64,000 bases of DNA from Nepenthes gracilis (GCA_033239525.1 BSYO01000005.1:23418519-23482518); one strand, 5' to 3'; shown: positions 49,561-60,982, counted from the first letter of the stretch. The notes: generated by a model not told the origin, from the sequence alone. Program-made: numbers and translations.

Positions 49561-52500
49561 TTAAAAAAAATAAATAGTTTTTTAATTTAAGTTATCTATT
49601 ATTAAATAAATAATTATAATTTATAAAAAATAAAAAATAATTAAAATTAATTTTTAAAATTAAAATTATTTATTTTAAAATAAATAATTTAAATTTAAAA
49701 AAAATTAAAATTTATAAAACTTCCTAATTTCCTTTCAACCTTTAACCAACCCCAACTCGCATTAAACGTTTCTCCTCGCATTTTTCCTTCATTTACTCTC
49801 GAAAATATTATTTTATCCAATTTCAGAAATTTTACTTAATTCTTTTTATAAAATTAAAATTGCATCTGTTTAATTCGATACATTTAGAATAATATTTATT
49901 AAAATATAATAAGAAATGTATTTTTCTATCTTAATTTATAGATATAAATCTTATATTATATATATATTTTTAAATTAAGGTTGAAAAATATTTTTATTTT
50001 TTATTTTATAAATGTTATTTTAAATTTTATGACTTTGTTGTATAAGTTTAATTTTAACCAAATAAATTTAAATAAAAATTCGATTTTTTTATTCAAGATG
50101 TAGCATTGTTCCTTTTTTTTTTTAAAAAATAATATTTTCCTATCACTTCATTGCCCTTATTTATCTTTTTCCCCCTTCAAAACTCTAAATAAATTCTTAA
50201 TTTATATTATAATCAATAATTACCGTTCCAAAAAATTTTGATATTGTATCCAAATAGATATAAATCCTTTGTAACTTATATATAATTATTTTTTAAGTAT
50301 ATGTTTATGATTAATATAATAATATTTAAAAAAATGAAATACTATAACATTTTTTCACCTAAAAATTAAATTGGATAAAATATCAAAATTTGTACCTTAA
50401 AAATTGATAAAAATATTTTTACGATATATTATATATAATATTTTGAATTTTATGTTTATATATAAATTACAGCACAAAATATATTATTTTAGATAATTCT
50501 AAGTCTTAATTAAAATTTATGAAAAGTATAGAACTGATTATATTTTTAGGGAGTAATTATTATGGAAAATATTATTATATATCTTGCATATTAATTTTAT
50601 TTTTTTAAATAAACATTATTTTTTATGGCTATATAGCTGATTTTAGATGATAAAAATAATTTTGTATTTCAAATAAGCCCCAAAATTGATACACCTTTCG
50701 GCTATATGATCTACTATTTTTTAAAAAAAAAAAAATAAAATACGTCAAATTGTATAATATAAAAGTTACCAAGGGAAAAAATGAAAAAATAAAAATATGA
50801 ATAGCCATTGGAGAACCCGAGGATATTCAGCCAAAAACCAGAAAGGATGTGGAATGACCTCTGGGCACGTAAACACTTTTTTTTTTTTTTTGGGTTGGTA
50901 ATATCATAATTTTTTGTATAAATGTAAATTTTGAATAATTATATAAATTTGTCATGCTTTTTAAAAATATAAAAGTTTATATTTTATAAACCATTAATAT
51001 ATATTAATAAGTTTATAACAACACTAATGTGATAAGGTTATTTTAATTCAAATATTATTTTAAAAAATTGGGTGAACAAATAATAAAGTCTAAACTTAAA
51101 GTTATCAAAAATTCACATATCCACAACAATTGATTTGCTGGGTGGTTGAATGACTACCTCCATAAAGCTATTTGGATACAAAGTTGCTATGGTATAAATC
51201 CATTAATATGTCTTTAAATTTAAATTATAATACAGATTAGGATAACAAAATTTATCTATTTTTTTTGAAGTGTGGTAATATTATAAATTTTTGTATAAAT
51301 GTAAATTTTGAATAATTAATATAAATTTGTCATGTCTTCTTAAAAAATAAAAAAATGTATATTCTATAAAGAAACTTGTTCAAATAATTTTATTTGTATA
51401 ACTTTATAAAAACATCTAATGAGATAAAAAAGTACACTTTCTTTTAATTTGTCATGATTTTAAAGAATCCTTTCCTGTTGAAAAAAAGATTTTATAAAAA
51501 TTAGACTTTGATTTTATCAAAAAACCGCCATATCCGCAACAATTGATTTCCGCTTTAGTGGCTTTCAACTTGTTCAAATCGGTATCAAGATAATAGTTGA
51601 ATGACAATCGTATTTATTTAAGGAGCAAACTGCTCGGATAAAGCCGACGGACGTGTCTATTGATTTGGGCTGTATGGGCTGACTGGACCTCCATATTTTA
51701 TCGGCCTAATCCTTGTGTGGATTCTTTCCATTTGGCCATTGATAACAATACCCATCACCCACCATATTAGATCAAATATTTTGTTAAGTAGCCTATCATT
51801 ATAGTCACTCTATTAGTATAGACAGATTAACAATTAGATGATGACAGAAAACTAATAACATCAAAATACTAAAATATAAATGGAGCCACATAAAGGGGCA
51901 GATTATCCATCATAATAATCTGGTCATAATTTCTAGTTGAAATATACTAGAATAGACACTTGATAGTTACAAATTATGTCAATGACAATCTTAGATACAC
52001 CTTCAGAAGAATTATACTTTAAACATAACTGCTTCATATAGATTCCTAAATCCATACTCAAAAAACATGATAGTAAACCCTTAAAGAAACTGTTATTCAT
52101 TATAATTATTGACTTATTTAAAAAAAGACAACAGCCATTAAATAAATGATACCATTTTTTTTTAAAGATAATTGTCTGTTAAATAATTGATCATAATTTA
52201 AAACAGTTGCAAACTTTCTGAGATGTTAACCTAAGGATAAACCCAAAGCTATGAATTGATAAGGTAAGTTCAATTAAAAAAAATAAAAGTAAATTAAAAA
52301 TTAATGAGATATTTCGACTTATAAAATTTTTACTATGTACAAAATTTGAGTAAAGAATCAAATTATTTTAAATTTATTATATATAATATCACCTTATATT
52401 ATATAATATGTTATTTTTAACTCATAAATATTAAATTATACTATAATAATTTTATAATACTATAATAATTTTATAATATTATAAAGTCTCTTATCTAATA

Positions 52501-52770
52501 TATAAGATAATACAAAATTGGACCTACTTACCCTTTTAGAAAACCACAACACTCACCCATGAGCAGGGCACGTTATCCAATCAAATTCTTCTGATCACTT
52601 ACAACGACGACCAATCAATATTATACAATGAGACTGTATATATCTAATAATTTATAAAATCTTTACTTCTGCATTGTAAATCCGACAGTTATATATGAAC
52701 TTTGTAATAAAATTTTTCATCCAATTTATTCTTTTCGAATTAGGAAAGGATTAAACAACTCAGTGCACCT
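49561..52770. other. AT-rich intergenic DNA with a diverged duplication
   Basis: No gene is supported. Two related segments, about 50890-51145 and 51262-51560, share GTATAAATGTAAATTTTGAATAATT, here split as GTATAAATGTAAAT and TTTGAATAATT, then AAATTTGTCATG. Further on, both have CATATCCxCAACAATTGATTT. They are therefore direct repeats about 370-410 bp apart, possibly ends of a lost element. The remainder is low-complexity AT-rich sequence. Confidence 0.5.

Positions 52771-52771
<1 letters not shown>

Positions 52772-52801
<30 letters not shown>
52772..52801. repeat. Long poly(T) run (poly(A) on the minus strand)
   Basis: About 30 uninterrupted T on the plus strand, 380 bases downstream of the GT-2 fragment in its own reading direction. 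It could be a simple homopolymer or the tail of a retroposed sequence. Confidence 0.85.
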
Positions 52802-53187
52802 GGGGTTGAAACTTAACATAAATAACAGAGGAAATAGAGAAGTTTACAATTACAAAATTGCTCCCATGCATTTTGGTAGTATTCTGCTTATGGGTGCTAA
52901 AAGATCCATAATTTAAATTGAAATAGTTAAAATTAAACTGAAAATCAAGATAATCAAACAGAGTATTCAATATACTTCATGGGAGCTAGAGCTCCTCCTG
53001 AATCAAAGATGAGTGCAAATACAAGTCTGGAAAGAAAGGCAACATCAAGATTGAGATTAATTTGTGGGCAGGACGAATCAAAGGGCACCAGAGAAAAATG
53101 ATCAGCAAATGATGAAATATAAATCACCATAGCTCCAAAGAGGGCATTTGACTACGGACCTCCATTTTTGAGGTAGATTTCCTTTCA

Positions 53188-53982
53188 TCAATATACTGAT
53201 GCTGTAGTGAAAGTAGAGATTTGATATACATGTTGCTCTGTGCTCGATCCTCCCTCATCCTCATCATTTGCACTGCTAGGAGAATTTCCTGAACCGACGA
53301 GTCTGTTTCTATATAGGACCTCCGATTTTTGAAAGAACAGGCGTGCCTTAGTAATTTCCAGATGTTTCCTCCTGTTCTCGGTTGATCGTTCAACGTGTTC
53401 ATTCATGTTTTCCCATTTATCTTTGCATTTCTTCGCACTCCGACAATATCTGATATTTGACAGTCCAACAGACATTTCCTGCCACAGAGGAGCCACCTCG
53501 GAATCGAGATTAAGGAAATTATGATCCAAAGATGTTCCGAGTGTTATGAGCACTTAAACTTCAGATTTTGGCCATCTCCTACTGTTTGGTCAGACTTAAT
53601 ATCACTCTGACTCTGAGTTTCACCATCATCTTCTTCCTGGCATGCTTGCAGAGGTTGAGGAATTTGAATTTCATGCCCTAAAACATTCTGAATGAAGGAA
53701 ATTAGGGCTAGACTACGAGAAGTTTCCAGAGCTCTAATCTCCTCCTCGCGTTTTGCCCGTTCCATTTCCTGTTGCTTCCAAGCCTCTTCTCTGATCACCC
53801 GTTCTGCTTCTTTCTTTTCTATCATCTCTATCAATTGCTTATGCATCTGTTCTTGCTTGTTGATCACTTGCATCATCAAATTCTCCATAAACTTCTCCAG
53901 ATTTTCTTTCTTCCTTTTCCTCTTCCGGCTTGGAGGTCCCTCTGTATCGTGTGCTGGATTGCCAGTGTCATTTGAAGGTGAA
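53188..53982 (-). pseudogene. GT-2-type trihelix transcription factor, broken second exon
   Basis: The piece starts at a good acceptor (TTCAG before TTCACC) with SPSNDTGNPAHD and a basic stretch RKRKRKKENLEKF. It continues with the central helical domain of GT-2-like factors (NKQEQMHKQLIEMIEKKE, REEAWKQQEMER, SLALISFIQNVLGHEIQIP). It should then enter the C-terminal trihelix DNA-binding domain, but the frame shifts by one base near 53570-53600. In the new frame, RRWPKSEV is followed directly by TAA at about 53560. The rest of the trihelix is open (PLWQEMSVGL, SAKKCKDKWENMNEHV, KARLFFQKSEVLYRNRL). The first exon, with the N-terminal trihelix, is not found in the window; the retrotransposon at 54537 lies where it might be expected. 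Most likely a pseudogene; sequencing error cannot be excluded. Confidence 0.8.
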
Positions 53983-54531
53983 CTGAAGCCAGCAAAGAAT
54001 CAGTTTGAACAGTATGACGGTGAAACAACCCATTATTATAGCATGGAACAAAATATTGGTCAACATGCAACGCATCTCAATATGAAGTCCTAGATTTTTT
54101 AATTGAAATAGATATCAAAAAAGAGAGAATTCTCACTGTCCCCCATTGAAATAGGCTGCACACACACAAGTCATACCATATAAACTACGCTATGGTAATA
54201 AGTGATCCTTCAGTTTCCCATCGGTTATTCAAGCAAAAGAACAAGTTCTTTTTTCCAGCTTCTCTTCTCTTCGTTACCTTCATTTTACGCCACATGTTTT
54301 TGATTGATAAGTGATGGGGAGGGGGAGTTTACCATCAATCTGTGTAATTGCAGAAATAGAGATCCTACATTTTTTTATTGAGAGAACTAAGACTAAGGAG
54401 ATCATTAGATCAAAATCTAATGGTCAAAAGTAAAAAAATATTAAAAAATATTAAAGATAGTTATATTTTCATTTTTTTACAATATTAATATATATTAAAT
54501 ATTAAATCCAATATTAAAAGAAAATTAAATA
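53983..54531. other. Spacer between the GT-2 fragment and the gypsy element
   Basis: If the GT-2 piece is an exon, this is intron sequence, interrupted at 54537 by the retrotransposon. No coding match to the N-terminal trihelix is seen. Only simple AT-rich DNA is present. Confidence 0.5.
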
Positions 54532-54536
54532 AGAAT

Positions 54537-55476
54537 TGTTGTGTTCAAGATTCCGGCCTCCAGTGCAACACAAATATTTGAGTGTGGAAAGATGAAGAGA
54601 GGGAGAGAAAAACACCGGAATTTACGTGGAAAACCTCCCCTTGAATGAGAAGGAAAAACCACGAGGACTTAAGGCCTGATGAATGCTTCACTATGGGTGG
54701 AAGAGTTACAAGTACAAGTTGTGGGATTATTTTTCCTTTCTCTTTCTAGCCTCTCTTTTTAGTTCTTCATTAGAACTTTCTTTGATCTTGTTCTCCCCCT
54801 TTCTTTAGAGTTTTGGCTGGGTATTTATAGTGGGGGAGATTGTCCCTTAAGAGAGGTCCACGTGGCTGCCGGCGCATGGTGGGAGGCTATCCACCTGTCC
54901 TGTTGGCAGGGCTATGCGGTGTCAGGCATGCTGGGAGGATGCCCACCTGCTCTGCCTGCCGTGTCAAGCACGCTGGCGTGTGCAGGGAGGCAAGCCGCTA
55001 GCGCCGCTAATTGGGCCTTTACCGTGCTAGGAGCGCAGGCCCTTAATGTCAGTCTTGAAGTGACAAAACGTGCTCTGAGCATCATTATGCACTGTGGAGG
55101 CGGCGTTTTGTACAGCGGTTGCGTGCTCCTTGGTAATAGTAATGATGCTGAGATGGCGCTATTGGTCGTTTACAAAACAGTCCTCGTCCTTAAGTTCGTG
55201 TCTTGTATTCTTATAAGTACGCGGACACATTGAGGGAGATAGCTCTCGGACGTCAACTGCTTTTCCTGATCATTGAAGGATCCATGGTTCATTGTGGAAA
55301 GTCTTCGGGTCTCTGTGTCAAACATTGACCTCCCGGGTTAATTTGGGCCCATAGGAGTGTCTAATGTCCTTAAGCTTCTTATGCTAAAACAGGGCCTCGG
55401 GCAGTTTAGCCCTCTTGGGCCTTGCGGCCGTCCGTTTGGGCTGTGTTTTATGGGCCCCGGGTATTGAAACCCAACA
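54537..55476 (-). repeat. 3' LTR of the gypsy element (left)
   Basis: 940 bp, TG...CA. It aligns along its whole length with 60044-60977. By eye identity is roughly 90% in the outer parts and lower in the middle (54870-55060), where small indels have accumulated. That is enough divergence for an old insertion. GGTATTTATAG (about 54820) is shared with the other copy and with the solo LTR at 43153. Confidence 0.9.
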
Positions 55477-56038
55477 CTAGCCTCCCATGCCAAAGGGTTC
55501 GAGATCTTTGACCGTTTGGCATGACGCTACCGCCCCTATAGGGAGGGTTCCTTTTTCCCTTTGACAGTTTGTCCATGTGCGTGCTATGGCCTGAGAAGGA
55601 CGTTCCTGAGGAAATAAAAGCATGGCAGTCCACTTTTGGATTTAGGCTTTTCTTGGCGCTAGTTCGAGACCACGTGTGTCCTCGGAGGAAACGTGGTGCA
55701 AGGTTTGGTGAAGAAGTGTCCTAGAGCTTCCTTTAAGACCAAGACCTCTCCAGCGCCGCTATCGTTTGGGCCTCTGTCGAGCATTTAATGCTTGATTTGA
55801 CGGGCTGACACATGCCTTGGGAAGCCAAAGCCATGATTTCCTAGCAGCGAACGACGCAGCAACATGTGGCGAGGAGTAATAAGTACACCCTTTTGAATTT
55901 CGAAATGATAAGTTGGCCTTCTCATTTTCGGTTTTACACTTCTGCATTTGGCTTCGTCTTCCTCTGCTGAGCGTTTTTTCCAAGTACTGAAACTTTTTGT
56001 TCTTCGACTTTCCTTTGCCTTTTATTCTTCTGCCTTCC

Positions 56039-58063
56039 ATGGCTCTAGGAGTAAAGAAGATTGCTTCCTCAATTATGCTCGGGAGGCTTGAGGATATCCG
56101 TGCACGATATGGTATCCCAGACTCCATGGCGATGGTGGTACCAGAGCCTGGTGATAGGGCGTATAGTCCGCCGGATGGCTTCATCGCAGTGTATGAGGTC
56201 CACCTCAAAGGTGGGCTTCGTTTTCCTGTTCCGGAGGAGTTCTACCACATTATGATGGCCCTTGGCGTGTCACTTGCCAGATTGCAGCCGAACGCAATCA
56301 GGTATCTGGTTTCCTTATGCGTTTTTGCTCGCTGTCATGGTAAACTCTTGGATGCTCCCACGGTCAAGGTTATGTTTCATTTCATGCATAATTTTGACTG
56401 GATAACGATGACCCATCACCTAGATTTCTTCGTAATGTGCGGGGGAAACCCGGACTCCACCAAGAGGTGGAAGGACAAATTTTTTTTTCTAGGCGTCCGG
56501 GAGAATTGGGCCATCCCCATTCTTTAGGGAAAGTGGCCAGTCAGTACTGCTCGGATCCCTCAATGGACGAGAGGGATGCCGTGAAGGAGTTTTCGGACCT
56601 AGTGATGGCCAACCTCGGGTGCTTTCATGAAAATAAGCGCGACATCTGGTTATCGTCCGAGAACTTTACAAAGGCGAAGTGGGGGCCACAGTCCGAGGCC
56701 TCCGCCGTGACACCTTCTGAGAAGTCGAAGAAGAAGAGACTGAGAAGGAAAGGAAAATATCTGAGGGTTGTGGGGCCAGCAGAGCGCTCGGAGAAGAGTC
56801 GTCCGATCGAGATCTCCAAACGTCCGGCAACCATCGTTGAATACCCTTCATCCGATGACGAGGATGACGATGATGATTATGATGATGATGCTGTGATTGC
56901 CTCACTTTTTAAGAGGTCAAGGACTGGTCCTTTACCAGAGTCCTCGAGGGCTAAAGGCCCCGCCCTAGCCTTCCCGGTTGATCCTCTTGGCAGGTCTTCA
57001 ATTGTGCAGATTGTGGAGCTCTCGGACGCCCAATCTCCCAATGATGAGTCTACTCCCAGCGTTCCAGCTGATCTTCTTGGTGAAGTCTCGGACAGGATTG
57101 GCCATCCTTCCGAGGACATAGGTGGTGGGAACTCGTACGAGAGGCTGAGGGAGGAGTGACAGCAGAGCCAGTCCGAGAGGTAGCAGAGACCGAGGAAGCA
57201 AGCGCTGTCGTCCTGACTCCCTGTGATCTTTCTGAGCATCCCGAAGCAGTCCAAGCTGAACGTCCATCAGGGCACCCTGCTGATGTCCGGGAAGAGCTTC
57301 GTTACGAGGACGTTGAGGAGGTCCGAGACCCTGGTGATATTGGGGCAGGATCCTCAGTACCTTTTATAGCCATGGAGCCTTCGCCTGAGACCAGGGTTGG
57401 GATTTCTGTGGCGCCCGTCGAGGAGCCCCCGGCGTATAAGATCACCGGAGAGGGTGCTTTCAGCGGCGACCTTATCATTTCTGAGGTATCTCATTCCCTC
57501 TTTTGAGTTCATTGATCTCCTGTCTCATTTCAGGCTTTAATGTTTCCGCTCCTCATCATTCTCCTTCGGGGTTTGGCGGAACCTTGACCGGGCGATTGAG
57601 GTGTCGCCCGTGGCTTCGCGAGATGGAGGCCCCGAGGGTCATTGAGAAGCCGCCCAACGTGTGAAGCAAAGTCGGGCCGAGGCAAAAGGAAAGTTGCCTC
57701 CTTGGAGGATATCGTCAAGCTCCAAATGGCTTCAAAGCAGGGGCTTCTCCGGACAAGGTCATTCGCCTGGGGAGGACAGGTCAAGATGTCTATGCAGATC
57801 ATGACATTACCCCATTACTGGATAGCAAATACTGGGAGGGCATTCGTATGTGCTGCCGAGTGTTGCGATTGATTCGTTCGCGATTTCCTGCAGCCGTTCT
57901 TGATCCTAGAAATGTCGGTGCCTTATGCGTAGAAGACTTGTACGGCGTTGCTGGGAGGCCTTTTCCCGAGTCCTCTCGGGCAGGGCCAAGAGGCGAACCT
58001 CTTTCACCCGAGCAGCCAGGTATAACGGACCAAGCGGGGCCCTCTGAAGCTCAGGAGGTTTAG
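56039..58063 (+). pseudogene. Antisense ORF of the gypsy element, plant transposon-protein type
   Basis: Read opposite to the element. ATG at 56039 opens MALGVKKIAS and runs to 56527. It contains PDGFIAVYEVHLKGGLRFP and NAIRYLVSLCVFARCHGKLL, which I recognise as the family often labelled 'putative gypsy type transposon' (Pfam Transposase_28, from memory). The frame shifts near a T run at about 56480 and continues to 57159 with a lysine-rich stretch, an acidic run (DDEDDDDDYDDDA) and SSDD-type text. It shifts again to continue to about 57510 (acidic, EEVRDPGDIGAG) and in pieces to 58063. A possible 48-bp intron (GTATCT...TTTCAG, about 57486-57533) lies within. The biochemical role of this family is unknown. 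Broken, so not expected to make full-length protein. Confidence 0.7.
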
Positions 58064-58334
58064 GGACAAGGAAGCCAAGAGGGGTTCTTGTAGAGGAAAC
58101 GCAACACATTGTTTTTTCTTTCTTTTTTTTTTTTTTACGACATTGTACATGAACCTTGTTTATAAATAAAACTTGTGCTTCCTGAATCGAAGCTTTGAAC
58201 TTTTCGCCTGATTTGTACAAGTGTTTGTCCATTTTGTAGCGTGTTGCTAAGTAACTTGTCCTTAGCCTAACGTGTGAACCTTTGAAGATTCTCTCGTCTT
58301 TCAACCTCTCGGGTTGCCTGGCATTGCATGAAGT

Positions 58335-58715
58335 TTTTAGAATTCAACCTCTTGGGCCGCTCGGACGGAGTCGACTTTAGAATACGACCTCTAGGGCCGC
58401 TCGGACGAAACCGAGTTTTTAGAATACGACCTCTGGGGCCGCTCGGACAAAACCGAGTTTTAGAATACCACCTCTAGGGACGCTTGGATGGAACCGAGTT
58501 TTAGAATACGACCTCTGGGGCCGCTCGGACGGAACCGAGTTTTAGAATACGACATCTGAGGTCGCTCGGACGGAATCGAGTTTTAGAATACGACCTCTGG
58601 GGCCGCTCGGACGGAACCGAGTTTTAGAATACGACCTTTGGGGCCGCTCGGACGAAACCGAGTTTTAGAATACGACCTCTGGGGCTCGGTTGGAACCAAG
58701 TTTTAGAATACGACA
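58335..58715. repeat. 41-bp tandem array inside the gypsy element
   Basis: About nine units of 41 bp with the pattern TTTTAGAATACGACCTC, TGGGGCCGCTCGG, ACGGAACCGAG. Units differ by a few substitutions. The ninth has a short deletion and the last is partial. The array lies between the antisense ORF and the gag side, where Tat elements commonly carry variable tandem repeats. Confidence 0.93.
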
Positions 58716-58784
58716 TGAGAATGCACAATAACGAACACATTGAAGGGACCCTTTTATTCCTATAAACATGTTACATCTGGTGGC

Positions 58785-58985
58785 CTCTAAGGCTAGCTTA
58801 ATCCTTCTCGTCAAACTAGTGCCTTGGGTCCCGGATGTCGGGTTTTGAGTCCCTGGGTCTTCACTGCCATGCTCTTTTTTGGGTTGCCTGAGGGACCCTC
58901 TAAGGCTAGCTTAATCCTTCTTGCCTCGGGTCCCGGATGCCATTTCGAGTCCCTGGTCTTCCTCACTTGCTCTTTTTTCGGTTGT
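58785..58985. repeat. Second tandem duplication inside the gypsy element
   Basis: CTCTAAGGCTAGCTTAATCC at 58785 recurs at 58898. Both copies continue through GGGTCCCGGATG, GAGTCCCTGG, TCTTC and GCTCTTTTTT, with indels. Period about 113 bp, two copies. Confidence 0.88.
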
Positions 58986-59240
58986 TGCCTTACGAGGGCG
59001 TTGTCATTTGGTAGCTCGATCTACGCCCTTTTACGAAGCCTTCACATGTAGCCCCATCGCCGGTCATGCATGGGCCACCTCAAGAAGACCTCGCCTTCAA
59101 ACCGCTAGACTCACCGCTGGCCTCGTTTCTTCCGGAACTGTTGAGGAGTTACTCGTTGAGATGGCCTTCCATCACCGATGGCAATCTCTCCTTGAGGTCT
59201 CGCAATCTTCAAGGTCGAGCTAATGACAAGATTTCCTTCG

Positions 59241-59970
59241 TCACCTCCATCTGGAGCTTTTCAACGCCTTGCACCTCAAGAAATCTTCGTTTTCCTTCTC
59301 CCCGTCGATGAGTGACTCGCTCAAGGGTCGAGGATCTTCTCCTTCCTCCAAGGACAATCCATTCGAGTCAGACGCTTGACGGTCTCGAGCCGTTTTTTTC
59401 CCTTCTCCCGCCTTTGTCGATCTTCTCCGCCTCCGGCTTCCCCGAGTCACCGGACTTGGCCAAGACCGTCTTCCAGCCTTCTCTCTCCTCGTCGGGGACT
59501 GGGTCATGGCCTTCTTTTGGTTGAGGTAATCCCTCAGTTCGCAAGAAATTTGCGCAACTGCCCGCTCCTCCCCACTATAACAAGAGTGACGAGGACTCAG
59601 CCCTTTTGGGTCACGTCCTCGAATCTGGGGGGCCAAGCCGACTTCTAGGTCGCTGTGGGGCTTCGTTGCTCAAGGCAACTTGTGTTCCCAGGCTATCGTA
59701 CTGGCAAGCTTGCTCCTTGCGATGCTTCTTTGTCCTCCCCTTTTTCTGGGGTACTGCCGCTCGGGAGGTTTCGAGACACGCTCCCTTGGACTGCTCGTCC
59801 AGTTTTGTGCAAAGGGTTTGGACTGCTATTGAGAGACCGTCAACTTTCTCTACTAGCGTCCGTACACAAGAACTCGGACGACCACTCATCGTGCTGCTTG
59901 TTAGGAGGCACCTGCTGAAGGGTGCCATGTCTCGGGCTGACGCGTTGGTTTGGGCCCGTTTGTTCACCAT
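59241..59970 (-). pseudogene. gag-position ORF remnant of the gypsy element
   Basis: On the element's own strand, a frame starting MVNKRAQTNASARDMAPF at 59970 is open to 59611, and a second frame (59636-59241) continues after a one-step frame change near 59625. The second part has SCELRDYLNQKKAM and several arginine- and lysine-rich stretches, as in the N-terminal part of Tat-type gag. No zinc knuckle is visible. Position just after the primer-binding site and the basic composition support gag; the family is not proven. Confidence 0.55.
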
Positions 59971-60023
59971 TTCGACGTGCTAGCTGTTTTGTGGTGGCAG
60001 GAAGCAATGGACTTTTTGTCTTG

Positions 60024-60043
60024 GTTCCCACAGACAGCGCCAA
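60024..60043 (-). other. Primer-binding site of the gypsy element
   Basis: TTGGCGCTGTCTGTGGGAAC follows the LTR end directly on the minus strand. TGGCGC-starting sites, pairing with the 3' end of a tRNA, are usual for plant Ty3/gypsy elements. It fixes the element as minus-oriented. Confidence 0.8.
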
Positions 60044-60977
60044 TGTTGTGTCCCAGATTCCGGCCTCCGGTGCAACATAAATATTTGATTGTGGACAGAT
60101 GAAGAGAGGGAGAGAAAAACACCGGGATTTACGTGAAAAACCTCCCCTTGAATGAGGAGAAAACACCACGAGGCTCAAGGCCTAATAAATGCTTCACTAT
60201 GGGTGAAAGAGTTACAAGTACAAGTTGTGAGATTATTTTACCTTTCTCTTTCTAGCCTCTCTCCTTAGTTCTTCCTTAGAACTTTCTTCGATCTTGTTCT
60301 CCCCCTTTCTTTAGAGTTTTGGCTGGGTATTTATAGTGGGGGAGATTGTCACTTAAGAGAGGTCCACGTGGTTGCCGGCGCATGGTGGGAGGTTGTTCAC
60401 CCGTCTCTGGCAGCTATGCGGTGTGTCGTGCATGCCGGAGGTCGCCCACCGCTCTGCCGGCAGAATGTCGTCGCACGCCGGCGTGTGCAGAGAGGCAAGC
60501 CGCTGGGCCAGCTGACAGGGCCTTACCGTGCCGGCGTGCGAAGCCCCTTGATGTCGATCTTGAAGACAAAGTATGCTCGAGTATCATTATGCACTGTGGA
60601 GGCGGCGTTTTGCAGATGTAGCGTGCTCCTTGGTAATAGTAATGATGCTGAGTTGGCGCTATTGGTCATTTAAAAAACAGTCCTCGTCCTTAAGCTGCGT
60701 GTCTTGTATTCTTATGAGTACGCGGACACATTGAGGGAGATAGCTCTCGGACGTCAACTGCTTTTCCTGATCATTGAAGGATCCATGGTTCCTTGTGGAA
60801 AGTCCTCGGGTCTCTCTGTCAAACATTGACCTCCCGGGTTAATCTAAGCCCATAGGAGTGTCTGATGTCCTCGGGCTTCTTATGTTGAAATAGGCCCTCG
60901 GGCAGTTTAGCCCTCTTGGGCCTTGCGGCTATCCGTTTGGGCCGTACTTTATGGGCCCCGGGTATTGGAACCCAACA
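60044..60977 (-). repeat. 5' LTR of the gypsy element (right)
   Basis: 934 bp, TGTTG at the left and CAACA at the right on the plus strand, homologous to 54537-55476. Shared blocks include CGTGCTCCTTGGTAATAGTA and CTCGGACGTCAACTGC. Both LTRs are complete. Confidence 0.9.
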
Positions 60978-60982
60978 AGAAT

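Larger units (their letters stand above)
54532..60982 (-). mobile_element. Non-autonomous Ty3/gypsy (Tat-like) element with target duplication
   Basis: The element is 54537-60977, flanked by AGAAT on both sides (54532-54536 and 60978-60982). LTRs start TGTTG and end CAACA. Orientation is minus: beside the right LTR the minus strand reads TTGGCGCTGTCTGTGGGAAC (60024-60043), a gypsy-type primer-binding site. Beside the left LTR it reads GGCATGGGAGGCTAG, a purine-rich tract. From 5' to 3' on the minus strand it holds a gag-position ORF remnant, a duplicated stretch, a 41-bp tandem array, and an eroded ORF in the opposite direction. No protease, reverse transcriptase, RNase H or integrase is present, so it needed enzymes in trans. 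An extra antisense ORF and tandem repeats near the 3' LTR are traits of the Tat lineage (established knowledge); lineage assignment here is inferred. Confidence 0.88.

Noticed and set aside
54862..55233. Plus-strand frame of 123 codons in the left LTR
   Set aside because: It lies wholly within an LTR, and the matching frame in the other LTR is interrupted.
57906..58304. Minus-strand frame of 132 codons
   Set aside because: Overlaps the antisense ORF remnant and a poly(T) run; no domain.
60346..60673. Plus-strand frames of 91-101 codons in the right LTR
   Set aside because: LTR sequence; not conserved as protein between the two LTR copies.
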